IMG/VR virus record: IMGVR_UViG_3300006174_000054
Coordinates: 1 to 21,022 of that record
Length of the DNA stretch: 21,022 nt
Strand: one strand, 5' to 3'
Source: a virus
Numbering within the stretch: the stretch's first letter is position 1; each line of letters starts with the position of its first letter. This document shows positions 14,864 to 21,022 of the stretch, in pieces. The notes under the pieces are model-generated. The model had not been told where the DNA came from. It worked only from the letters and a program-made list of their open reading frames with translations, and did not search any database. The translations under genes were made by a program, and so were the position numbers.

Positions 14864-15291
14864 TCTCGATACACTCCCACGATGTTAGGCGTCGGTTTCG
14901 GCAGGCTCTTGAGCGTGGCGCCGGCTTCAGGGGATGGCGTGAAGCCGATGCTTTCGGGTTTGAATTCCGGTGCCTTTTCGCCGCGCGCACTGAAGCCTGG
15001 AGCGGCATGCTCGATCGGAATCCATTCGGGCTTGAACTCGGATTTTTTCTGCATCCGTTGCAGCGCGGATTCGCCCGACTGCGCATCGCCGCTTCGGAGG
15101 TCGGTGAGCCCGTGGTCCTTGGCGAGCAAGTCCATCTGGCGGTCGATGAATTTCATATTCTGGCGACGGTGCGCGGGAGCGGTGCGGATTTCTCGTTTCA
15201 CCAATCCGCTGCCGCAGCCACTGGGGCACTTGGCATCGAAAGCTTCAAAGGGGCCATGCGCAAGGCAGCGGTATTCTTTCAGTATCGGCAT
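14860..15291 (-). CDS. Small zinc-ribbon protein between terminase and portal
   Basis: A 143-aa protein starting at ATG 15291, one base after the terminase stop. The first 36 residues form a compact metal-site candidate: C9, H12, C22 and C26 (RCLAHGPFEAFDAKCPSGCG), giving C-x2-H-x9-C-x3-C. The rest is charged and then Pro/Gly/Lys-rich with repeated EFKPE/EWIP words (residues about 84-120), which suggests a flexible tail. No other motif is seen. Small zinc-finger proteins between terminase and portal occur in a number of phages and are mostly uncharacterised; a role in packaging or assembly is likely from position but not shown. Confidence 0.78.
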   Translation of the reverse strand: MPILKEYRCLAHGPFEAFDAKCPSGCGSGLVKREIRTAPAHRRQNMKFIDRQMDLLAKDHGLTDLRSGDAQSGESALQRMQKKSEFKPEWIPIEHAAPGFSARGEKAPEFKPESIGFTPSPEAGATLKSLPKPTPNIVGVYRE

Positions 15292-15292
15292 G

Positions 15293-17179
15293 TCAACTCT
15301 CCCGTCGGACGCTCACATTACTCCCACTGCGCGCGACACTCCACTTTGGCCGTCCGACCGCAACGGTTTTCTTCGGCGGCGGGACGCCATCCAATTCCGG
15401 CACGATACCAATTTTCCTGAAATAGTTCTGCACCAGCGCCTCCGCGACGTTGCGCGGGTCGGTTTTCGGCGTCTCGACCATATCGCGCCAGATGATGCCT
15501 TCGCCCAGGAGTTTCACGCGCATCTGATCGTTCCAGCACATGATCGCCAGTCCCGCGGCGACGGCGCGATCATCGTTCCGGCCCGCCGGTGCGCCCGGTG
15601 CCCCCGATCCTTCGCGCACGACTTTCTTCATTTCCTCGACGAGATCGCGCGAGTGGATCACGCACATGCCGCGCTCGAAGTAATCGCGGAAGCCGTTCAT
15701 GAACCGCTCTTTCACTTCCTCCGTCGTCTTGGTGTGCAGGAGCGAGGAGCCGGCATTGCGGGTGTCGATGCGCTTGTAGATGTACTGCCTCATGTAGCGC
15801 ACGACCTGGCGGATGGCATCGGGCTTGTCGCCCTCGAACTTCGAGTGCGCGGCGCGCTTCAGGTTCTGGAGTTCCGCGAGGACTGAGATGCCTGGCCCGT
15901 TGACCTCAATGTTCACGCTGCAATTACCGTAAAAGCCTGCTAAATACGCCAAAATCCACGCTACGGCATGTGTGGGGGTTTCGCGTGAGGCGAACTCCGC
16001 GACCTGTTCGATCCGGTTGTACCAGCAGCGCCACAACGAAATCGCGCTGAAATCCGCCCATTCGGAGGAGGCATAGGCAGGATCGCACCCCAGGACGTAG
16101 TACGCGCCGGGCACCGGCTCCGCCCACACCTTGAGTGTGGCTTTCTTCACGTTGCACGGGCTCACTCTCGTTTCGATGAACGAGGTGCCGGTTTCGATGC
16201 GGTAGGTGGAAGGATCTTCCTCGCCATTCAATCGCTTGATGCATTCGGTGATCGGGAGCGTGCGGAAGAACGCGGAGCCGGAGGCGATGAAGGCAATCTC
16301 CTCCGTGGTCGGGAATTCCTGATTGAGCATGTTCTCGTCGGTGATATCTTCCGATCCCTTCCAGCGATACCACGCGATCTGTTCGGCGTCGATGTCGTAG
16401 CCGTAGAGTTTCTTCACGTCCTTGACGTAAGTGCGTTCGGTGTTCGTGAGTTTGCCTTTCTGGCCCCAGTACACATCGAAAATCTGCGAGTTGCGATTGA
16501 CTCTGTAGAACTCGTTTGCCCACCAGCCGATGAAAATCGCGCGTTGCGTCGTGGCCTTCTTCGCTTCGAGCCACATATCGTGAAAGTGGTTGAAGCCGTT
16601 CGCGGTCGATTCCCAGTGATAGAATCGATGCGGGTTTTTCTCCGCGAAGCTAGACCTAAGCGAGTGGATGTTATTCGGGTCTCCGTAGAACGCGGTTTCG
16701 GTCGAATGGCAGACGGTGAGCGCACCGGACCGACCGAGTTTGCTGCCGCCCGCGCGCGTCGTGGTGCCGGCGACCATCATGGAAAGGCGCGATCCGTTGT
16801 CGAGTACGAGCTGGTCGCGGTTGTCGTCGATGACTTCGCGATGCCATTCTTCGGGGAGTCCGGCGCGGTAGAGTTGCAGTTTGGTCCTGAAGTCGCCGCG
16901 GGTTTTTTCATCCTGCGTCACGAGGCCGGCCGAGATCCCTTGGTACTTGTTGATGAAGTACATATCGAGGGCGAGCGTGAAGGTGGATGATCCGATCTGC
17001 CGGCTTTTCAGCGTGACGAATTCATGCACGCCTTCCTGGAGCCCGAGTTGGATTTCCTGGTAGAGCCGGGTTTGCGTGCCCAACAGGTTTTCACCGAGCG
17101 AGACGATGCCGAGTTCTTTCGTATCAATGCGCAGAGCGCGCGCGAAGGACATGAACTCCTCATCGTCGATGACGCTCAT
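15293..17179 (-). CDS. terL: Terminase large subunit (packaging ATPase-nuclease)
   Basis: A 628-aa protein starting at ATG 17179, one base after the PASTA-gene stop. The N-terminal ATPase has a terminase-type deviant Walker A, KSRQIGSS (residues 58-65), a Walker B region ALTVCHSTETAF with candidate catalytic Glu161, and a coupling motif HWESTANG (188-195). The C-terminal nuclease has Asp366 in VLGCDPAYASSEWADFSA, Glu425 in NIEVNGPG and Asp536/537 in GRNDDRAVAAGLA, the expected three acidic positions of the RNase H-like fold. It pumps DNA through the portal and cuts the concatemer. Length is at the upper side of the usual 450-650 aa. No small subunit lies upstream. The call is firm; the exact TerL group (cos, pac or T7-type) cannot be told from the sequence alone. 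Confidence 0.93.
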   Translation of the reverse strand: MSVIDDEEFMSFARALRIDTKELGIVSLGENLLGTQTRLYQEIQLGLQEGVHEFVTLKSRQIGSSTFTLALDMYFINKYQGISAGLVTQDEKTRGDFRTKLQLYRAGLPEEWHREVIDDNRDQLVLDNGSRLSMMVAGTTTRAGGSKLGRSGALTVCHSTETAFYGDPNNIHSLRSSFAEKNPHRFYHWESTANGFNHFHDMWLEAKKATTQRAIFIGWWANEFYRVNRNSQIFDVYWGQKGKLTNTERTYVKDVKKLYGYDIDAEQIAWYRWKGSEDITDENMLNQEFPTTEEIAFIASGSAFFRTLPITECIKRLNGEEDPSTYRIETGTSFIETRVSPCNVKKATLKVWAEPVPGAYYVLGCDPAYASSEWADFSAISLWRCWYNRIEQVAEFASRETPTHAVAWILAYLAGFYGNCSVNIEVNGPGISVLAELQNLKRAAHSKFEGDKPDAIRQVVRYMRQYIYKRIDTRNAGSSLLHTKTTEEVKERFMNGFRDYFERGMCVIHSRDLVEEMKKVVREGSGAPGAPAGRNDDRAVAAGLAIMCWNDQMRVKLLGEGIIWRDMVETPKTDPRNVAEALVQNYFRKIGIVPELDGVPPPKKTVAVGRPKWSVARSGSNVSVRRES

Positions 17180-17180
17180 A

Positions 17181-18041
17181 TCAATGCATCAGCGGAACGG
17201 TCACGCCGCCCGATCCGTAGTAGGTGATCGCGATGCCGAGACTGATGGTAAGCGTGACGACGGTGCCGGCGGTCACGGGGCTTTGCGGTCCTGGGGTCTG
17301 CGCCATCACGAGCCCTTGCGCATAGGTATTGGAGTTGGCGAACACGTACACCGGATTCACGTTGCAGCCGTTATCTTCGATCAGTTTCTCGGCATCGAAG
17401 CGCGCCATACCCAGCACGTTCGGGATGTTCGGAAGTGGCCCAGGCGGCGGCGCTGGTCCGTTGCTTGCGGTCAGGTACGTATTCAGGCCCAAGGGAACGA
17501 TGGTTCCCGCCGCCGGATTCTGCGCGATCACGTAACCATACGGCACAGTGCTGCTTGCCGCCCACATCACGGGACGGATCACGTTCAGGCCCGCCTGCGT
17601 CGCTCTAGTGATGGCATCGTTGAGTAGCACGTAAGGTCCGCCGGCAGACACGACGAGGCTCACGGACGATCCAGATGACACCGTAGAGCCTGCAATGGGG
17701 CTTTGAGAGAGTACCTGTCCGATCGGCAGCGGCGAGGTTTGCGGTGTTATCGTTCCGGTGGTCAATCCCGACGATGCGAGAACGGAACTTGCCAGACTCT
17801 GCTGTATTCCGACGACGTTTGGAACAGTGACCGTGATCGGCGCGACGTTCTGCGCCAGCAGATTATTCCACCGCCGCGGTCGATGCGGAGCGATGACCGG
17901 CAGATACCGCATGAACCGCCAGCCTTGCGGAAGCGCGTAGGGGGCGGTGTGCGCTTGAGCGAACAGATACGCGAGCAGCATTGCCCGCGAATTTCGGCGC
18001 CGTGCCGGAATCGCTTCGACCGTGACGACAGGTAGAGCCAT
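17181..18041 (-). CDS. Triple-PASTA-domain phage protein
   Basis: A 286-aa protein from ATG 18041 with no clear ribosome site; it follows a 23-base AT-rich gap. Residues 1-65 are basic with a hydrophobic stretch (SRAMLLAYLFAQA) but no clear signal peptide. Three PASTA repeats follow: about 72-133 (starting VPNVVG, ending GSSVSLVVSAG), 136-194 (ending with NPAAGTIVPLG and NTYLTAS) and 206-269 (starting IPNVLGM, ending AGTVVTLTISLG). All show the pattern of a V-P-N-V-x-G opening, an Ala/Leu helix, then Q-x-P-x-x-G-x-x-V. PASTA domains in bacteria bind muropeptides or peptidoglycan. In a phage next to terminase the protein may be a virion surface or wall-binding element. The second repeat lacks the PNVVG opening and may be weakened. 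Domain call is good, role is inference. Confidence 0.85.
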   Translation of the reverse strand: MALPVVTVEAIPARRRNSRAMLLAYLFAQAHTAPYALPQGWRFMRYLPVIAPHRPRRWNNLLAQNVAPITVTVPNVVGIQQSLASSVLASSGLTTGTITPQTSPLPIGQVLSQSPIAGSTVSSGSSVSLVVSAGGPYVLLNDAITRATQAGLNVIRPVMWAASSTVPYGYVIAQNPAAGTIVPLGLNTYLTASNGPAPPPGPLPNIPNVLGMARFDAEKLIEDNGCNVNPVYVFANSNTYAQGLVMAQTPGPQSPVTAGTVVTLTISLGIAITYYGSGGVTVPLMH

Positions 18042-18064
18042 TGATTACTGATGTTTACTTGATG
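18042..18064 (-). other. Short AT-rich junction with imperfect repeats
   Basis: The 23 bases before the PASTA gene are unusually AT-rich for the window. With the end of the previous gene they contain two similar words, AGTAGCATCA and AGTAAACATCA. No Shine-Dalgarno or convincing promoter was found in it. Confidence 0.4.
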
Positions 18065-18535
18065 CTACTTGATTTCGACCATCTCGATCGTGATGCTGGC
18101 GTTGAACGCCGCGGCGGGGTTCGCAGGGACGAATAACGAATACCAGCTCGCCGCCGGGATCAGCACGCCGCGGGGCGTGAGGTCGAACTGGTAGGGCGCA
18201 AACTCGTTCCACTGCTGGTTGTCGATCTGCGCGCCGGCCGTGCCGGTCGTGGTCGTGGGCAGCAGCAGGACGGTGCAACTCGCCGCGCTCGATCCTGCCG
18301 ACAGCGGGTTCGGCGTGAGCGATGATCCTCCCGTGCTGGCCGTCGAGCGGCGCAAGGCAGTGATACGCTGAATCGCCGCGGCAGTCGCGTTCGCGTTAAG
18401 CAGGATGCGCGAGATGAATACCGGAACCGTCGATCCCGTGGAGATCTGAAGCAAGTCGTAAGAGGCGGGAGTATTGGGAACCGAGAAATTATCCGACGTG
18501 ATCGTGTAGCTTTGTCCGCAGTCGATGAGGGCCAT
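18065..18535 (-). CDS. 156-aa beta-rich phage structural protein
   Basis: The ATG at 18535 has TAGGAG seven bases upstream, overlapping the previous stop. The protein opens with a short strand pair (CGQSYTITSDNF), continues with alternating strands (VPVFISRILLNAN, SCTVLLLPTTTTG) and ends with ASITIEMVEIK. The middle carries NQQWNEFAPYQFDLTPRGVLIPA, a W-x-x-x-A-P-Y type segment I have seen in phage-encoded beta-sandwich proteins. There is no signal peptide, membrane segment or catalytic motif; two Cys are present. Position between a similar beta-rich protein and the PASTA protein suggests that three or four products form a surface or decoration set. Function is not known to me. Confidence 0.75.
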   Translation of the reverse strand: MALIDCGQSYTITSDNFSVPNTPASYDLLQISTGSTVPVFISRILLNANATAAAIQRITALRRSTASTGGSSLTPNPLSAGSSAASCTVLLLPTTTTGTAGAQIDNQQWNEFAPYQFDLTPRGVLIPAASWYSLFVPANPAAAFNASITIEMVEIK

Positions 18536-18544
18536 GTGAAACTC

Positions 18545-19270
18545 CTAATAGCGTGGTATGAAAACAGGAAGGAATGTACGCCGTTTGCGTTGAATTGTCT
18601 GAGCCGGAGGCAACCCGCTGCCTTCGCGCAGTACCATGCCGATTGTTTGATGCTGTGTGTTCGCCGCGGCCGTGAAGGTCGCTGCGACGGCCGAAGTTGC
18701 CGTCAGCCGCTTATCTTCTGGCCGGATGGACTCTCCAATCGTCGCCCATCCGGAGGCGCGCGAGGTAAAACCCGTGCCCGCCGTCGGTACATTGGTGGAC
18801 GAATTCGGATTGATACACCAGCCGATCAGCACATCAGGCTGCACCCCAGGCGTGATATTCGTGCTCGTGCATCCATCCGCCCCCGTGCCTGGCGTCGCCT
18901 GGTTCTGGGAGGCGGTTTCACCAGCCTGGAACAGCGTGCCGGAGGCTTCCAGCCCAGAGTATTCCATCGCCAGCGCGCCCAGAAACGTCGAACTCGCAAA
19001 GGTTGCGACGACGGCTGTGGTAGCGGCGGCGGCGTTCTTGATACACCCATAGGTGTAGTTGATGCCGCCGAGCGTCACCTCTGCGGCCTTGATGATTGTG
19101 CCGGTTTCTCCAGAGCGCGTGATCGTCGCACCCAGCGCACCACCGACATAGGAGAAGATAAACGCGATGGCATTGCCTGCCGTCGTCGCCACCGCGAATG
19201 AGCCCGTGCTCATGTTCGTTGCGGCCGCCGCCTGGCTCGCTTCCTTCAACTGGACGAATGCGTAGGCCAT
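18545..19270 (-). CDS. 241-aa beta-sandwich surface-type protein
   Basis: ATG 19270 is preceded by AAGG at a long distance, a weak site. The sequence is Ala/Thr/Gly-rich with regular strands, for example SFAVATTAGNAIAFIFSYVGG and VATFASSTFLGALAMEYSGLEASG, then DVLIGWCINP and TIGMVLREG. The word MEYSGL followed by a Ser/Ala-rich loop is common in a widespread group of bacterial and phage extracellular beta-sandwich proteins. The last 18 residues are basic (QRKRRTFLPVFIPRY), which could be an anchor to the particle. No enzymatic motif was found. It probably belongs with the adjacent 156-aa and PASTA proteins as a virion surface component; this rests on composition and neighbourhood. Confidence 0.75.
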   Translation of the reverse strand: MAYAFVQLKEASQAAAATNMSTGSFAVATTAGNAIAFIFSYVGGALGATITRSGETGTIIKAAEVTLGGINYTYGCIKNAAAATTAVVATFASSTFLGALAMEYSGLEASGTLFQAGETASQNQATPGTGADGCTSTNITPGVQPDVLIGWCINPNSSTNVPTAGTGFTSRASGWATIGESIRPEDKRLTATSAVAATFTAAANTQHQTIGMVLREGSGLPPAQTIQRKRRTFLPVFIPRY

Positions 19271-19282
19271 GTGTGTCGTGCC

Positions 19283-20848
19283 TTACGGATAGCTCGATGG
19301 GTAGGAGAGATTCGTCACGGGATTCGCGTTGATGCAGGCAAGTACGCTGTTGGTCCCCCCAGTCCAGTTACCGGCCCCCGTTCCACCAATGTAATTCCAG
19401 ATGAGGTAGTTGATCCCCACCGTGACATTCGCCCACGCGAAGATATCGTTCGGTGTGTAAGGCGATCCGGTCAGACCCGAGCCATTCAGTTCCGGACTCT
19501 CCACGTTATGGAGCGAGGCCATGTGTGTCTTGTAGTTAGTGCCAGGCGTGGTGCCGGCGATGCCGCAGTAGGCAGCCTGTGCCCAGTAGTAACGCGGATT
19601 GGAGAGCATAAACGAATAGCCCAGGATATCCGGCCCCGCAAACGCCACACGGCGCACGTAGGCATCCTGAACGAAATCCGCGCTGTTCTGGATGTTCCCC
19701 TGTTCGATGAAGCTGTGCTTCTGTCCCCAATTCATGTTCGGCATCGCCGCCACCGCGGCCGTGCCCAGCGCATCGAACTGCGTTCTGTACCCTGCGATGC
19801 TGTAATCGGAACCGTTCGCCAGTCCGAAGCTCGTATCGTTGCCGTCGATGACACCCTGCACGGCCGTGTTGGCGTTGTAGTAATACCCGAGCGCCTGCAT
19901 CAGCAGAATCCACTCGTTCATCACGACTGAGCGCCAGTAGGCCACTACCACATAGGTCGGGTTTCCCTGCGGGCCGTTCCAATATCCGTAAGACCCGTTA
20001 TTCGGACTCGACCCGTAGCTCGCATCGCCCGTGATCCATGTGGGCATCGAACCGCCGCCAAAGCTCCCCTGCACCTGGATAATCACGCTCTTGGGACTGC
20101 ACGCCGTGATATCCGCATCGATGTGACTGAAATCGTAAGCGTGGAAGCTCTGCGATCCGACCGCCGCGCCGCCGTAGTTCGTCTGGTACGTCCCGGTGCT
20201 GCCCGCCCCGCCGGTCAGTTGCGAGCTGATCTGCACGGAACTGGTAAACCCGCTCCAGCCCACCACGTTCCCGACGGCGAGCGATGGCACGGTTCCGAGA
20301 GCGCTCACGGTGAGCACTCCGTTGCTCGCGAGGCTCGCGGTCATCTTCCCCTTATCCAGTAACGCCCAGGTGTAGTTCCCGGCCCAGCCCAGCACGTTCG
20401 CGCCCGAGGCGAGCAATACAGTCTGCTCGGCACGCTTGTTCGTGATCTGTCCCGAAGCGCTGCGGTCCACTTCGTTCGAGCGCATATAGTGCCCTGGTGC
20501 CCAGCGCACGGCTCCGGCGCCGGTGCCCGAGGTGGCAAACCCCGGCCCGCTCGCCCTCGATGGCGTCTCGTTCGTGTTCGCCACCGCCATGAACTGATAC
20601 GTCACGCCCGCTGTAAGCCCGTTCACCGCATAGGCCGCCCCCGCCTGCGTCACGAGCACCACCCACGCCGAGTGCCCCGCATCCCACTGCCAGAACGTAT
20701 AACTCACCGCCGATGGAGGCCCCGCGTAACTCACCGTCAGCGTGATCGAACTCGAACTCACCGGCGTCGCCGTCAACGTCGCCGCGTTAAGACTCGGTAA
20801 CACCACCGGCGCCACCGGGTAATACGGCACGGTAATCAGGCGGCGCAT
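19283..20848 (-). CDS. Fibronectin III plus glycoside-hydrolase-like tail protein
   Basis: A 521-aa protein with AGGAA six bases before ATG 20848. Residues 20-108 form a fibronectin type III domain (ITLTVSYAG, then VNGLTAGVTYQFMAVANTN). From about 115 the sequence looks like a TIM-barrel hydrolase-like domain: WAPGHYM, YTWALLDKG (159-167), YDFSHIDADI (238-247), SVIIQVQ, VVAYWRSVVMNEWILLMQALG and GVIDGNDTSF (332-341), ending with a Trp/Asn-rich C-terminal part. A separate beta segment at about 168-236 (LTVSALGTVPSLAVGNVVGW to GTYQTN) seems inserted within it. Glu/Asp at 312 and 382 are candidate catalytic acids, but I cannot assign them. Such proteins can be tail spikes or surface enzymes acting on glycans. 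The hydrolase call is moderate, the fibronectin call good. Confidence 0.75.
   Translation of the reverse strand: MRRLITVPYYPVAPVVLPSLNAATLTATPVSSSSITLTVSYAGPPSAVSYTFWQWDAGHSAWVVLVTQAGAAYAVNGLTAGVTYQFMAVANTNETPSRASGPGFATSGTGAGAVRWAPGHYMRSNEVDRSASGQITNKRAEQTVLLASGANVLGWAGNYTWALLDKGKMTASLASNGVLTVSALGTVPSLAVGNVVGWSGFTSSVQISSQLTGGAGSTGTYQTNYGGAAVGSQSFHAYDFSHIDADITACSPKSVIIQVQGSFGGGSMPTWITGDASYGSSPNNGSYGYWNGPQGNPTYVVVAYWRSVVMNEWILLMQALGYYYNANTAVQGVIDGNDTSFGLANGSDYSIAGYRTQFDALGTAAVAAMPNMNWGQKHSFIEQGNIQNSADFVQDAYVRRVAFAGPDILGYSFMLSNPRYYWAQAAYCGIAGTTPGTNYKTHMASLHNVESPELNGSGLTGSPYTPNDIFAWANVTVGINYLIWNYIGGTGAGNWTGGTNSVLACINANPVTNLSYPSSYP
20141..20347 (-). other. Inserted small beta domain inside the hydrolase-like protein
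   Basis: Codons 168-236 encode a Gly/Ser/Thr-rich segment of the type L-T-V-x-A-[LV], L-A-V-G-x-V-V, then T-G-G-x-G-S-T-G-T-Y. Similar short domains recur in unrelated phage fibre and surface proteins. Here it separates WALLDKGK from YDFSHIDADI, which would read as one motif if joined. Confidence 0.5.
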
Positions 20849-20885
20849 CGATTTCCTGGCACAGTCTCTGGCATGGCCGCCGAGA

Positions 20886-21022
20886 CTACACCAGCCGCTC
20901 CGCTAAGCGCGAGCCCTTCGCTAAGTTACACCGCGGATGCGTGACCGCCAGGTTCCCCTCCACGTGCCGACCCCCCCTCGACACCGGCACCCGATGATCC
21001 ACATGCACCCGCGCCCCCAGCG
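20886..21022 (-). CDS. HNH endonuclease, C-terminal end (5' part outside window)
   Basis: An open frame enters from the right edge and stops at TAG 20888-20886, leaving 44 codons. They contain HVDHRVPVSRGG, then EGNLAVTHPRCNLAKG: the D-H pair, the Gly-Gly turn, the N-L and the H-x-x-C-N-x-x-K end of an HNH nuclease in correct order and spacing. HNH proteins cut DNA with one metal ion in a beta-beta-alpha fold. In many cos-type phages an HNH nuclease is encoded near terminase and assists packaging; others are free-standing homing enzymes. Here four other genes separate it from terminase. The start and N-terminus lie outside, and a run of seven G on the coding strand (20977-20971) could be error-prone in sequencing. 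Confidence 0.85.
   Translation of the reverse strand, partial: LGARVHVDHRVPVSRGGRHVEGNLAVTHPRCNLAKGSRLAERLV

Noticed and set aside
13175-15886. Long open frame on the plus strand (about 900 codons) opposite portal and terminase
   Set aside because: It lies antisense to three well-supported genes, has an Arg/His/Leu-rich composition typical of a GC-rich antisense frame, and shows no domain or ribosome-site support.

Overview
The window is part of a tailed-phage (or prophage) genome, most likely a podovirus. All 26 genes I can support lie on the minus strand, so transcription runs from the right edge to the left. Terminase, portal, scaffold-like and major capsid genes are followed by a P22-like short-tail set: a head-tail adaptor, a beta-propeller tail protein and three consecutive ejection-type proteins. 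I see no tape measure, sheath, tube or baseplate genes, which fits a short tail. The DNA is GC-rich, Shine-Dalgarno sites are common and genes are packed with ATGA, TAATG or 1-20 bp junctions. This suggests a phage of a high-GC Pseudomonadota host, but the host itself cannot be read from the sequence.

Layout in transcription order: (1) The 3' end of an HNH endonuclease gene (21022-20886). (2) Four surface or decoration-type genes: a fibronectin III plus hydrolase-like protein (20848-19283), two beta-rich proteins (19270-18545 and 18535-18065) and a triple-PASTA protein (18041-17181). (3) The packaging genes: large terminase (17179-15293), a small zinc-ribbon protein (15291-14860) and portal (14863-13208). 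(4) A 199-bp interval, the largest gap in the window. It holds a 12-codon Arg/Lys-rich ORF with a consensus ribosome binding site, then three tandem hairpins, the last terminator-like. (5) The head genes: Pro-rich protein, 79-aa protein, scaffold-like protein, major capsid, putative decoration protein and an AT-hook/acidic-tail protein. (6) The tail: adaptor, propeller and a His-rich 113-aa protein. (7) Three ejection proteins (7097-2400). (8) A 63-aa helical protein that may be the small terminase, a two-helix membrane protein that may be a holin, and a zinc-ribbon protein. (9) A collagen-like fibre gene (1548-676) and a repeat-bearing tail protein that runs off the left edge.

No tRNA, CRISPR array, integrase, lysis enzyme, replication gene or insertion sequence was seen. 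The strongest candidates for something new are the small ORF with tandem hairpins between the packaging and head genes, the PASTA protein directly upstream of terminase, and a small beta domain that appears to be inserted inside a conserved motif of the hydrolase-like protein.
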